Assembly: GCF_003725695.1 (NCBI RefSeq)
Contig: NZ_RJSE01000003.1
Location: forward strand, 124,001 to 188,000
Source of the DNA: Nocardioides marmoriginsengisoli
Lineage (GTDB): Bacteria > Actinomycetota > Actinomycetes > Propionibacteriales > Nocardioidaceae
Length of the DNA: 64,000 nt
Direction: 5' to 3'
Under the pieces are notes generated by a model. That model saw only the letters and a program-made list of their open reading frames with translations. It was not told where the DNA came from and did not search any database. The translations under genes and the position numbers were made by a program. Positions 43,358 through 53,300 of the stretch are shown in pieces; position 1 is the first letter of the stretch, and each line of letters begins with the position of its first letter.

Positions 43358-44320
43358 TCAGGCGTGCGCGTGCGCCTTCTCGCGCGTCGGCGCGGTCGCG
43401 CTCACCCGGCGGCGGCCGAGCACGATGCCGCCGACCAGCGCCAGCAGGCCGAGCACGAACGCCGCCTGCGGCACCAGGGTGCGGACCGTCTTGAGCATCG
43501 ACGCCTGCGAGCCGTACTCGTCGGCGTTCTTCTTGACGGTGGCGTCGTCGTACCCGGTGGTGACCTCGGTCAGCGTCACCCGGGACTCGCCCTGGTAGTC
43601 GAGCGTCTCGCGAACACCTTCGGACCGCTTGAGGATCACGCCGGTCTCCGGCTCGACCCACAGGGTGCGGTTGTTGGAGTAGACCCGGTCGGCGGTGACG
43701 GTGTCGTCACCGGCGAGACCGAGCACGCTCAGCGGCACGTCCATCGTGGTGTAGGCGGTCGGCTCGATGTTCTGGCCGAACTTGTAGGTGTCGACGCCGT
43801 CGACCTTGGCGGTGCCGAGGTAGTCGATCGGCGCGGACTTGCGCAGCGTGCTGTCCCAGAACTGGTAGGTCTTCTTCTCGGTCTGGAACGGGAACTTCGC
43901 CGGCAGGCCGGTGTGCTTGACCGGGGTCTGCACGTCCTCCTGGTCGGAGATGTAGTCGTTGCCGCAGTTCGGCACGCCCTCGCCGGTGCGTGCGTTGAAG
44001 GTCATCCGCTCGACGTCACGGGACCGCATCACCCCGTCGGAGGACGTGGTCGACGTGGTGTTCACGTAGGTCACGGCTCCCGAGCACTTGTCCGGCGTGG
44101 TCGCGTCACCCGACGTGTTCACCTTGGTGGTGAGGTCGGTGGTGATCTCCTTGAGCGTGCCGATGTCGAACACGGTCGCGTTCGGGCCGACCAGCGTGGT
44201 GACGCTGCGCTGGTTGGCCGGCGCCACCGCGAGACGCGGGTACGCGTAGAAACGGATCATCGGCGCGAGGACGATCAGGAACGCCCCCACGGCGATCAGG
44301 ACAAGACTAAAACGGCGCAT
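43358..44320 (-). CDS. DUF3068 membrane protein (PorA-family-like)
   Basis: This 320-residue protein has a transmembrane helix at each end (about residues 5-25 and 283-305) and a large external domain between. The start GAFLIVLAPMIRFYAYPRLAVAP and the WDSTLRKSAPIDYLGTAKVDG block are DUF3068 landmarks. The corresponding M. tuberculosis gene (Rv0227c) lies in the same neighbourhood as the AftD and GT4 genes found here. Function is unknown. ATG 44320 has a GGAGGAG site. Two GTNACG half-sites lie upstream at 44417-44434. Confidence 0.87.
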   Translation of the reverse strand: MRRFSLVLIAVGAFLIVLAPMIRFYAYPRLAVAPANQRSVTTLVGPNATVFDIGTLKEITTDLTTKVNTSGDATTPDKCSGAVTYVNTTSTTSSDGVMRSRDVERMTFNARTGEGVPNCGNDYISDQEDVQTPVKHTGLPAKFPFQTEKKTYQFWDSTLRKSAPIDYLGTAKVDGVDTYKFGQNIEPTAYTTMDVPLSVLGLAGDDTVTADRVYSNNRTLWVEPETGVILKRSEGVRETLDYQGESRVTLTEVTTGYDDATVKKNADEYGSQASMLKTVRTLVPQAAFVLGLLALVGGIVLGRRRVSATAPTREKAHAHA

Positions 44321-44473
44321 TCACGCGCTCCTCCCATAGCTGCGCCACGGGCTCCCTCCCGCGACGCACTGTCGACGGTATCAGGAAACATGCCGTAAAT
44401 CGGACATTCATCACTTCGTTACCTGAACCGTGACATTCCCTGGCTACCTGGTCCAGACCGGATGATCTGTGCT

Positions 44474-45217
44474 TCAGACGGGCTTGCGCACCACGATCCA
44501 CAGGTTCCAGGTGACCAGCTCGCGGAGGAACGGGACCCGGAGCAGGAAGGCCGACCACCGCGGCAGGTAGCGCGGGCGCAGGTCCAGGACCTCCAGGTCC
44601 GGCCGCGACCGCAACCAGGCCAGCCCGTCCTTGACCGAGGCGGCGAACATCGAGGTGCCGAAGACGTTCTTCGGCGGCTTGCCGTTCTTCCGCTCGTAGC
44701 GTCGCGCCGCCCGGTGCCCGCCGAGCAGGTGCCAGGGCGAGGTCTCGTGGCCGCCCCAGGGGCCGAGCCAGATCGTGTACGAGAGCACCACGACTCCCCC
44801 GGGACGCACCACCCGGGCGATCTCGTCGGAGACGGCGCCGAGGTCGCTGACGTGCTCGAGCAGGTTGCTGGAGAACGCGAGGTCGACGGCCCCGTCGGCC
44901 AGCGGTGCCCGCTCGGCCACGCCGACGACCGAACCCGGGGTACGGCGACCGTGCAGCCGGATCTCGTCGATGTCGGCGTCGATCAGCACCGTCGTGGCGC
45001 CGGCGTCACGGAAGGCCTGCGAGTAGAAGCCCGGCCCGCCCCCGAAGTCGGCGACCGTCGCGCCGGCCAGGTCGACGTGCTCGGCGACCAGTGCGACAGC
45101 GTCGTCGGCGATCAATGAGTAGAAGCCGTCGGGGTCGGTCTGCTCGGTCAGGAACGAACGGAACAAACGGACTGATCGGGCCAGACCGGCATCTCGGCTG
45201 AAACGGACAAAGGGCAC
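44474..45217 (-). CDS. Class I methyltransferase, Rv0224c-like
   Basis: This 247-residue methyltransferase has motif I VADFGGGPGFYSQAF, LIDADIDEI and the block LAFSSNLLEHVSDLGAVSDE. It matches the protein encoded next to a GT4 enzyme in mycobacteria (Rv0224c, divergent from Rv0225) in length and in position. The target is presumably a lipid-linked sugar or a cell-envelope glycan. GTG 45217 has TAACAT exactly 6 nt upstream and no ribosome binding site, so it is leaderless. It is divergent from the GT4 gene by 56 bp. Confidence 0.85.
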   Translation of the reverse strand: MPFVRFSRDAGLARSVRLFRSFLTEQTDPDGFYSLIADDAVALVAEHVDLAGATVADFGGGPGFYSQAFRDAGATTVLIDADIDEIRLHGRRTPGSVVGVAERAPLADGAVDLAFSSNLLEHVSDLGAVSDEIARVVRPGGVVVLSYTIWLGPWGGHETSPWHLLGGHRAARRYERKNGKPPKNVFGTSMFAASVKDGLAWLRSRPDLEVLDLRPRYLPRWSAFLLRVPFLRELVTWNLWIVVRKPV

Positions 45218-45223
45218 AGAAAA

Positions 45224-45229
45224 ATGTTA
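45224..45229 (-). promoter_or_regulatory. Leaderless -10 hexamer of the Rv0224c-like gene
   Basis: Minus strand TAACAT, then exactly 6 nt (TTTTCT), then GTG at 45217. The plus-strand -10 TACCCT (45228-45233) of the divergent GT4 gene overlaps it. Confidence 0.5.
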
Positions 45230-45273
45230 CCCTCACCACAGATTCGGTTTCGCACCGGGGAGGGAGAACCACT

Positions 45274-46413
45274 GTGCGATTCAGGGGGGAGGACGTCCAG
45301 GCTGCCCGAAAGAGCAGCGTGGTCGTCTTGAACTGGCGTGACCCTTGGCACCCGGAAGGCGGCGGCTCCGAGCTGTACGTCCACCAGGTGGCGAAGGAGT
45401 TGCGCGACTCAGGCAGAAGGCTGACCTGGGTCACTGCGTCCTACCCGGGCGCCGCCCGCGACGAGGTCGTCGACGGCATCCGCTTCATCCGCCGCGGCGG
45501 ACACCTGACCATCTACCTGTGGGTGGCGTGGATGTTCCTGAGCGGCAGCCTGCGCCGTCGTACCGGCGGGGTGGACGCGGTCCTGGAGGTCCAGAACGGG
45601 ATGCCGTTCCTGGCTTCCTGGCTGACCCGGTCGAAGGTCGTCGTGCTGGTGCACCACGTGCACCGCGAGCAGTGGTCGGTTGTCGGGCCGGTCCTCGCCC
45701 GCATCGGCTGGCTGCTCGAGTCGCGGGTGGCGGTGCTCGCCAACCGCGGCCACCGGTACGTCGCCGTCTCCGACGTGACCCGTCGCGAGCTCATCGACCT
45801 GGGCGTCCGGGCCGGCGACATCAGCCTCGCCTACAACGGGATGCCGCCGGTGCCGGCCTTCGAGGCGCAGGAGCGCGCCGCCGCACCGACCCTGGTCGTG
45901 CTGAGCCGGCTGGTGCCGCACAAGCAGATCGACCACGTGATCACCGCGCTGCCCGAGCTCGCCGGCGAGTTCCCGGACGTCCGGCTGCGGATCCTGGGCG
46001 ACGGCTGGTGGGGCGAGCAGCTGCGCAGCCAGGCGACCGCGCTCGGCCTCGACGACCGCATCGACTTCCTGGGCCACGTCAGCGACCGGACCAAGTTCGA
46101 GGAGCTGTCCAGCGCCTGGGTGCACGTGCTGCCGTCGGTGAAGGAGGGCTGGGGGCTCTCGATCGTCGAGGCCGGCCACGTCGGCACCCCGTCGGTCGCC
46201 TACGCGAGCGCCGGCGGCGTGACCGAGGCGATCCTGGACGGCGTCACCGGGCTCCTCGCCGACGACGAGGCGGACCTGACCGTCAGGCTCGGTGCTGTCC
46301 TCCGGGACTCCCGGTTGCGCGACGAGCTCGGCCACAAGGCACTGGTCCGCTCGGGCGAATTCACCTGGGAAGCGGCGGCCCGGGTGATCGCCGGAGCGAT
46401 CGACGAGGCCTGA
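45274..46413 (+). CDS. GT4-family glycosyltransferase, Rv0225-like
   Basis: This 379-residue GT-B enzyme has the N-terminal Rossmann-like half with NWRDPWHPEGGGSELYV and the C-terminal nucleotide-sugar half with LVVLSRLVPHKQID, EGWGLSIVEAGHVG and TGLLADDE. The motif EGWGLSIVEA is the GT4 EX7E region. It likely transfers a sugar to a lipid or growing glycan on the cytoplasmic side. GTG 45274 has GGGAGGGAGAA. It is divergent from the methyltransferase, as Rv0224c and Rv0225 are in M. tuberculosis. Confidence 0.9.
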   Translation: MRFRGEDVQAARKSSVVVLNWRDPWHPEGGGSELYVHQVAKELRDSGRRLTWVTASYPGAARDEVVDGIRFIRRGGHLTIYLWVAWMFLSGSLRRRTGGVDAVLEVQNGMPFLASWLTRSKVVVLVHHVHREQWSVVGPVLARIGWLLESRVAVLANRGHRYVAVSDVTRRELIDLGVRAGDISLAYNGMPPVPAFEAQERAAAPTLVVLSRLVPHKQIDHVITALPELAGEFPDVRLRILGDGWWGEQLRSQATALGLDDRIDFLGHVSDRTKFEELSSAWVHVLPSVKEGWGLSIVEAGHVGTPSVAYASAGGVTEAILDGVTGLLADDEADLTVRLGAVLRDSRLRDELGHKALVRSGEFTWEAAARVIAGAIDEA

Positions 46414-46434
46414 GCAGACCTCCGGAGACACGAA

Positions 46435-46470
46435 AGAGGGCCCGTCGCGATTGCTCGCGACGGGCCCTCT
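46435..46470. terminator. Bidirectional terminator, 16-bp stem
   Basis: A perfect 16-bp stem (46435-46450 with 46455-46470, loop TTGC) lies after the GT4 gene; TTCG follows on the plus strand. It also faces the end of the convergent 73-aa gene. Confidence 0.85.
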
Positions 46471-46503
46471 TCGTGCACCTCAGGCGTCAGGCCCGACTGC
46501 CGA

Positions 46504-46725
46504 TCACTCGTCGGCGTAGGTCGGCGAATTGACGTTGCTGGTGTTGGCCTTGGTGGCGTCCGGCTGCGTGACGTTGGCGGCGACCTGGGTGGTGGCCACC
46601 GCGATCGCCCCCGCCGCTACTGCGCCGGTGACACTGGCGGCGATGATCGCACCGACCGTCGCAGCCGTGCCGGAGGATGCTGCCCCGGCCGCGCCTGCGG
46701 CTCCACCGAATCCTAAGAACGACAT
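46504..46725 (-). CDS. 73-residue Gly/Ala-rich membrane protein
   Basis: This small protein starts with a Gly/Ala-rich stretch (FGGAAGAAGAASSG), has one hydrophobic segment (AATVGAIIAASVTGAVAAGAIAVA in part, residues about 21-45) and an Asn/Thr-rich hydrophilic tail NVTQPDATKANTS. It has a clear GAGGG binding site. It sits beside the AftD-like cluster in the way the small secreted protein Rv0236A sits beside AftD in M. tuberculosis, but homology cannot be claimed by eye. Family unrecognised. Confidence 0.7.
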   Translation of the reverse strand: MSFLGFGGAAGAAGAASSGTAATVGAIIAASVTGAVAAGAIAVATTQVAANVTQPDATKANTSNVNSPTYADE

Positions 46726-46764
46726 TGGTTTCCCTCACTGTTGTACGTGCTCCCACCGCCCATG

Positions 46765-48498
46765 TTACCCGAGATTGTCCGGTTTGCTACGTATCCGGCG
46801 AACTGCGCAGAAGATCATGGATCCGAGAGCAAGGACGAGAGCGAGCACGTCGCCGACAACGATCAGCGGCGCGTACGAGACGCTCGGGGCGGATCGGCCG
46901 GAACCGAGGTCCAGCAGCTCCAGCTCCGGTCCCTGGTGCAGGACCGTTCCGGCCGCGCGCAGCGCCGGGTACGCCGCCGTGGACGACTCCCCTGCCGGGG
47001 CGGTCCGCTCGATCAGCACGTAGCGGATGCCGAGGTCCGCGAGCACCGGTGCCAGCGGCCGGCCGTCCCCGAGCGCGGCACCGATCCTGGCCGCCGCCCG
47101 GTCCTCCCCCGTCACCGTCCGGTCCCGGACAGCCAGGTCGTCGTTGGTGACGACCTGGCCGGGGAAGAACCGGATCGCCGGATCCAGTGCCGCCCGGTCG
47201 CCGTTCCAGGTGAACCGCTGGTAGGCGGACCAAGGCAGCACCACCGTACGGCGGTCGGCGGCGGGCCGGTCGCCGAGCACCGACGCCGCCCGGGACCACT
47301 CGGCCGGGTAACGCACCGGGTCGAGGTCGCCGGAGATCCCCCAGGCGAAGGTCGGCAGCAGCACCACCGGCAGCAGCGCGAGGGTCGCGGTGACGGCTCG
47401 CGCCGGTCCGCCCCGGGCGTCCAGCCAGCGCTGCAGCGCCTCCAGGCCGAGACCGACGCCGAGGCAGACCGCGAGGACGAGGAGCAGCAGCCACTTCTGC
47501 GAGTCGCGCAGGATGCCGGCCCCCGGGACGTGCTCGACGAGCGCCACCACGACGTCGGCGCCGACGGCCGAGGTCGGAAGGGCGGCCAGCACCCACCCGG
47601 CCCCGGCGAGGGCGAGCAGGCGTCGTACCGGGACGTCGGCGGCGCGGGCGCGCCGGACCAGGAACACCAGCCCGGCCACGGTCAGGGCCAGCGCGAGCAG
47701 CACCAGCAACCAGGCATCGCGCTCCCCCGGCACGATCGACTTCTTCCAGATCCCGCCGAAGGTCAGCAGCGAGCCCCAGGCGCCGAGCGGGGTGTCGGCG
47801 CGGGCCGCGAACGCGTGCACCCCCTCGGGGTCGGTCGGTGCCGCGTTGCCGAGCAGGCCGGGCAGCAACCACGGGAGGTTGAGGACGACGACCGCACCGA
47901 GCAGGGCCGCGGCGCGAGCGAGCCGTGCCCGCTCGGCCACCACGACGAGCGCGACCAGGGCGGCCGCGATGCCACCGGTGGGGCTGCTGAACGCCGCGAC
48001 CGCGAGGGCAGGGACGACGGCGAGGACACCGCGCTCCCCCCGTCGTACGGCGAGGGCGGCGACGGTCACCCACGGCAGCGCGGCGTACCCGACCAGCAGA
48101 CCCCAGTGGCCGATCGCCAGCCGCTCCAGCACCCACGGGTTCCACAGGTAGAGCACGGCGGCGCCGGTCGCGGGGATCACCGCCGCCGGCAGGAAGGCCC
48201 GCACCAGGCGCAGCATCCCGAACCCGGCGAGGACCAGCGCGAGCAGCAGCACCGCCTTCTGGAGCAGGTCCCCCGGCAGCACCTGGGTGGCCGCCGAGAC
48301 GAACGCGTCGGCCGGCACCGCCCGGGGCACCGAGCCGTCGAGCCCGAGCCAGGCACCGCTCCACGGCTGCTCCGGCACGAACGTCATGTCCCCGACGAGC
48401 ACGAACCCGCGGGCCAGCAGGACCGGGGCCAGCGCCAGGCAGGCCAGCGCCACGACGACCGCAGGGCCGACGACGCGGGCACCGCGGGTCGACGTCAT
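46765..48498 (-). CDS. Multi-spanning membrane protein, Rv0226c-like
   Basis: This 577-residue protein has about 12 transmembrane helices over residues 10-390 and a C-terminal extracytoplasmic region with VLPWSAYQRFTWNGDR and FFPGQVVTNDDLAVRDRT. The length (M. tuberculosis Rv0226c is of similar size) and the neighbourhood suggest a GT-C-like or glycan-handling membrane protein; WNPWVLERLAIGHWGLLVGYA is the most distinctive block. The ATG overlaps the stop of the upstream GT-C gene (ATGA). Confidence 0.75.
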   Translation of the reverse strand: MTSTRGARVVGPAVVVALACLALAPVLLARGFVLVGDMTFVPEQPWSGAWLGLDGSVPRAVPADAFVSAATQVLPGDLLQKAVLLLALVLAGFGMLRLVRAFLPAAVIPATGAAVLYLWNPWVLERLAIGHWGLLVGYAALPWVTVAALAVRRGERGVLAVVPALAVAAFSSPTGGIAAALVALVVVAERARLARAAALLGAVVVLNLPWLLPGLLGNAAPTDPEGVHAFAARADTPLGAWGSLLTFGGIWKKSIVPGERDAWLLVLLALALTVAGLVFLVRRARAADVPVRRLLALAGAGWVLAALPTSAVGADVVVALVEHVPGAGILRDSQKWLLLLVLAVCLGVGLGLEALQRWLDARGGPARAVTATLALLPVVLLPTFAWGISGDLDPVRYPAEWSRAASVLGDRPAADRRTVVLPWSAYQRFTWNGDRAALDPAIRFFPGQVVTNDDLAVRDRTVTGEDRAAARIGAALGDGRPLAPVLADLGIRYVLIERTAPAGESSTAAYPALRAAGTVLHQGPELELLDLGSGRSAPSVSYAPLIVVGDVLALVLALGSMIFCAVRRIRSKPDNLG

Positions 48499-50327
48499 CG
48501 CGGTTCCGGTCGGGGTACGCCGGCCGCGGCGTCGGTGAGGCACAACGTCGTCGCCGCGCTCTCCAGCGTCACCCGGAAGTTCGTGAAGCCGCCGTTCACC
48601 ACCACGTCGAGCGCGTGCAGCCCGGACCTGACCGCGAACCGGTAACGCGTGCCGACCACGTCGAGGACGGCGAACCCGTCGGCGCTGGTGTAGTAGCCCA
48701 GCCGGAGCACCCAGCGCCCGTCCGGGACCTCCGCCTGCATCGGGATCAGGGTGCCGCCGGTCCGCACCGGGTAGCCGCACGCCTTGTCGTCGGACGGCTC
48801 CGTGCGCACCGGTCCCTCGAGCACGATCGGCGCCAGCGAGCCGTCGTCGCGCACCATCCGCAACGAGTGGCTGGGCAGGTCGAAGACCGGACGCTCGGGG
48901 GCCTGGCCGAGGACCGTCGAGACCCGGGCGCGGGCGCCGTACCAGGCACTGATCACGCCGTCCGGGACGCCGCCGTCGAGGAGCACCACCTGGCGGTCGG
49001 CACGGAGCGCGGCCCGCGCCGTCTCCACGTAGTGGCGGTCGTCGCGGTGGTACAGGTTGCTCGCCAGGAACCCGGTCGAGACGGCTGCCGACACGATCAG
49101 CGCCAGGCTCGCGAGCGCCGCCGTACCGGTCTCCAGGCCGCTCGCGGTCCACCTCCGGCCGCGGGCGGAGAGGTCCGGGAACGCGACCCCGCTCAGCGCT
49201 CCCGCGAGCGCGAGGGTCACCACCGCCGCCAGCTCGGCGCCGAAGCGGTGCTCCAGCCCGAGGGAGGCCACCAGGTCCGCGCGCCCGGTCAGGGCGAGCA
49301 CCCCGACCGATCCGCCGACGAAGACCACCAGCATTCCCCAGCCGATCCGCGCCGTGGCACCGCCGTGCTGGGTGGTCACTCCGACCAGGCCGAGCAGCAG
49401 GGCGCCGTTCAGGGCGACGATCCAGGAGATCGGCACCAGGTAGGCGTGCGCCGGCAGGCTCCCGGTCCACGGCCCGCCGAAGACCTCGGCGAGCCCGTGC
49501 CGCAGGTAACCGGTGACGACGTCGCCGAGCTGGTCCCCCAGGTCCAGGGAGATCGGCGCTGCCTGCCACCGCAGCACGGCGTAGCCGGCGACGATCAGGA
49601 TCAGTCCGACCCAGAGCTGCGGCAGGTCCCCGACGACGCGGGCGAGGCGTTGGCGCACGGTCGCCCCGGAGGCGGCCAGGAGCGCGACGCCGGCCAGCAC
49701 TACCGGGTACAGGACGGCGCGCTCGTCGAAGAGCACTGCCAGCGCGACGGCGCCGACCGCCACCAGGGCCCGGCGCGGATCGTCGCCACGGATCCCCGTC
49801 AGCACGGCCCAGACGGCGACGAGCAGAAGCAGCGTCGCGCTCCAGTACTCGATCCCGAGCACCCACCACTGGGTGGACCACAAGGTCAGCGGAGCGTAGG
49901 CGAAGAGCACCAGCAGCGGCACCCGGAGCCAGCGGTCGCCGAGCAGGTGAGTGAGCACCAGCCACATCATCGCGGTGGCGCCGGTCTGCAGCGCCAGGAC
50001 GACGGCGGCGGCGAGCGGCCAGTTCAACGGCGCCAGCCCGGAGACGGCCCAGACGACCGCGGAGCCGCCCGGGGAGAAGCCGCCGGCGTAGTCCCCGCCC
50101 AGCACGGCGAGGCCGTCCCGGGTGGCGGTCGAGGTGATCGCCAGGAAGTCGTCCTGGGAGAAGTAGCCGTGGCCGAGCAGCACCGTCCGCCAGAGCAGCT
50201 GGGCCGCGATCACCAGCACGGCGACGAGCCCGGCCCGGGTCGCCCAGGCCCGCGGCGTCCCGGCCGCCGCGGTCCCGGCCGCCGCGGTCCCGGTCACTGG
50301 GGTCCCGGTCATTGGGGTCTCAGTCAT
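48495..50327 (-). CDS. GT-C-like multi-spanning glycosyltransferase candidate
   Basis: This 610-residue protein has ten to twelve transmembrane helices. The first external loop holds GYFSQDDFLAIT, with an aspartate pair placed as in GT-C polyprenyl-phosphate-sugar-dependent glycosyltransferases. The C-terminal 170 residues form an extracytoplasmic beta-rich domain. The N-terminus has a short repetitive TGTPVTGTAAAGTAAAGTP stretch. It overlaps the AftD-like gene by 8 bp upstream and the Rv0226c-like gene by 4 bp downstream, so all three make one operon. The sugar donor is unknown. Confidence 0.72.
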   Translation of the reverse strand: MTETPMTGTPVTGTAAAGTAAAGTPRAWATRAGLVAVLVIAAQLLWRTVLLGHGYFSQDDFLAITSTATRDGLAVLGGDYAGGFSPGGSAVVWAVSGLAPLNWPLAAAVVLALQTGATAMMWLVLTHLLGDRWLRVPLLVLFAYAPLTLWSTQWWVLGIEYWSATLLLLVAVWAVLTGIRGDDPRRALVAVGAVALAVLFDERAVLYPVVLAGVALLAASGATVRQRLARVVGDLPQLWVGLILIVAGYAVLRWQAAPISLDLGDQLGDVVTGYLRHGLAEVFGGPWTGSLPAHAYLVPISWIVALNGALLLGLVGVTTQHGGATARIGWGMLVVFVGGSVGVLALTGRADLVASLGLEHRFGAELAAVVTLALAGALSGVAFPDLSARGRRWTASGLETGTAALASLALIVSAAVSTGFLASNLYHRDDRHYVETARAALRADRQVVLLDGGVPDGVISAWYGARARVSTVLGQAPERPVFDLPSHSLRMVRDDGSLAPIVLEGPVRTEPSDDKACGYPVRTGGTLIPMQAEVPDGRWVLRLGYYTSADGFAVLDVVGTRYRFAVRSGLHALDVVVNGGFTNFRVTLESAATTLCLTDAAAGVPRPEPR

Positions 50328-53300
50328 CCGAGTCCTCCTTCGTCGCGGTGTACGTCAGGGTCGCGAGCAGCAGGCCGATCGCGGCTCCGGTGACCAGGTC
50401 GTACGCCGACCAGGACGTCCGGACGTCGATCCGGGCGGTGACCGCCGCGGCGATCCCGGCCACCGCGATCAGGGCGACCGCCGCCCAGCGCACCAGTGCC
50501 GGACGCCGGCGCAGCAGCAGGCCGCCGGCGGTGCCGACCAGCAGCGGGACCCCGCCGGCGATCCCGGCGAGCGCCACCAGCGCGATCCCGAACCGGCCGG
50601 CCGGGAGCGGCCGCGCGAGCCCCTCGGGAAGCTCCACGGTCGACCGGGCCCGGCGCCGTTCGCGGAGCCCGACGACCAGCGCACCGACCAGGAGCAGGAG
50701 CCCGGCGATGCCGCCGAGCAGCAGGAACAGCCGGTACGTCGAGTCCGGGGTGTAGACGAGGTGCACCAGGCCGCCCGCCCCGGCCGGGACGCGGTAGCCC
50801 TGCTGCCAGCCGTCCGGTGCGACCTGCTCGAGCACCTTGCCGTCCAGGGTGGCCCGCCAGCCGGCGTTCAGGTTCTCCGGGATCCTCAGGATCGCGGCCT
50901 CACCCGGACCGACGTACACGCTCCGGTCGGTCGACTGCCAGCGCCGGATCTCGGTGGTGCGGGTGCCGACCGTCGGCGACGGGTTCGCGTCGGCGGCGGT
51001 GAGCGCGACGGTGGTGGGCACGAAGCGGTCCGTCGAGCCGACGGTCAGGGTGTGCGTGCCCGCGCTCAGCTCGACCGGGTCGCCGCAGGCGCTCAACCGG
51101 AGGGCGCCGCCGTCGAGCACGTCGCCGATCCGGCCGGTCACCCGGGTGCGCACCGTCCGGCCGTCGACGACCACCTCCGGGCCGAGCCCGCACTGCGCCC
51201 CGGTCGCCGCGGACGGGGCCGGCGCGTAGGTCAGCTTCTCGATGCCGTCGATCGCGAGCTCGCCGATGCCGAGCGGGCGGGGGTCCCCCGGGCTGGCCGG
51301 GAACGTGATCGTGACGTGGTCGGTGCGCAGCGGCTCGAAGAAGCCCAGCCCGCCCGAGCCGAGGTCCACCTCGCGGCGCTGGCCGTCGGCCTCCAGCACC
51401 GCCCGGGACGCGGAGCGCGCGTTCCCGCCGGCAGCGATCACCCGCAGCCGGGTCAGAGTCCGGGGCTTCTTCCAGCTCAGCTCCAGGGACTGCTGCTGCT
51501 CGCCACGGGCCGCGAGCCAGGGCGTGCCCGGGTCGCCGTCGAAGGCGAACTGCCCGGAGACCGCCGGGTCGTCGGCGAGGACCGACGAGGCCACCACGCC
51601 GACCTGGCCGGCCAGCGGCAGCAGCAGCGCCGCGGTGCTCGCCGACGACCGCGCGGTGACGGTGCCGGTCAGCGTCCAGGTGCCCGGCGTCGTGGTGGTG
51701 AAGGTCCGGTTGAGCCCGGAGGCCTCCTCCGCCGGACGGGCGTCCTCGGCGTCGCAGTCCAGGCCGAGGTCACCGGTCACGCAGGCTCGGCGCTCGGGCT
51801 GGGCCCGGAAGACGAAGTCGGTCGCACCGTCGGCACCGTCGGGCGGGACCACCAGGGTGCGCCCGAGGGCCAGCCCCGGGAAGCCGATGTCGCGGATCGC
51901 GATCACGCCGAACTCGTGCTCGCCGTAGGTGTCGAGGATCGTGACCCGGACCGTCCGTACGGCGGCACCGGAGAGCGTCACCCGGACGACGCCGGTAGCC
52001 GGATCGACGGCGTGCTCGCTGACCTGGCCGTCGGCGGCGACCCGGATCCGGCGGACCGGCAGGCCGCTGAACCCGTCGACCCCGACGGTGACGTCGACGT
52101 ACGGCAGCGGCTGGGGGCGCTTCAAGCGAACCTGGAGCCACTGACCGTCGGGATGCTCCAGGGGGGCCGAGCGCCAGTAGGTGTCGGCGACGCCGTCGAC
52201 CGCGGAGTAGGGGCCGAGCTCGGGGCGGACCGCGCCGAGGGTGTCGGCGTAGCCGGACGACGAGGACGCCGAGAGCGCACTGATCTCGGGATACGACGCG
52301 GCGATCCGCGCGACGCCGTCGACCCCCGGGTAGTCATGGGCGGCACGCTTGTTCCGGTACCTCTCGGCGGTCGTCATGACCTGGCTCAGCGAGTCCCGCA
52401 ACCGGCCGAACTGGCGCTCCCGCAACCGGTAGCCGTCGGCCACCAGGTCCGGCGCCCGGGAGTCCGCGGCGGTCGGGGTCTGGATCAGCACCGGCCGGCG
52501 GGCATCGAGGTCACCGGCCTCCATCAGCGTGATCAGGTCCTCGGGACCGCCGGCGACGGTCGCGGTCGACGCGGACTCGACGGCTTCGACCACGGGCACG
52601 TTCCGGCGGACGGCGTACACGCTGATCGAGTCCTGGTCGCCGAGGCCGGTCGAGCCGAACCCGGCCACCTCCTCGAGACCCGGGCTCTGCGCGATCGCCT
52701 GGTCCACGGTCGAGGTCGACGGTGCGTCGCTGGCGTAGAGGTCCAGGTCGCGCCGGACCACGACGTACCCGATGCCGGACCGGGCGAGCACGTCGGCCAG
52801 CGCCGGCGATCCGCGGCCGTCGATGATCCGGTCCTCGATCGAGTCCAGGAACCTGATCGTCGGTCCGGGCACCAGCGGCACCTGGCTGCGGCTGACCCAC
52901 GGACTGCGGGCGAGCCCCTGGATCGGCTCGTCGATGGTCCAGCCCCAGGTCTGCTGACCGAAGCCGGAGCCGGGCAGCACCAGCGCCCGCCGGCCGTCCG
53001 CGTGCTTCGCGAGGTAGTCGGTGGTCTGCTCCCAGGCCCGCGGTACGGCGTCCCAACCCGGCTTGCGCAGCGTGCCCTCGAACAACGGCAGGGCCGAGGC
53101 GGCCAGCAGCGCGACCGCCAGCACCGGCACCGCCCACCGCAGCGGCCGCGGCAGCCGGAGACGTACGGCGGCGCGACCGCCCGAGCGGGCACGGACACCG
53201 GCAGCGAGCAGGCCGACGCCGTGGGCGAAACCGAGCGCCAGCGGGAGCCGGACGAGCGGATCGACCTTGTGCACGTTGCGCAACGGCGCCAGCGATCCGT

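Noticed and set aside
44307-44558. Minus-strand frame between DUF3068 and the methyltransferase
   Set aside because: It overlaps the DUF3068 start region and the methyltransferase 3' end with no coding bias.
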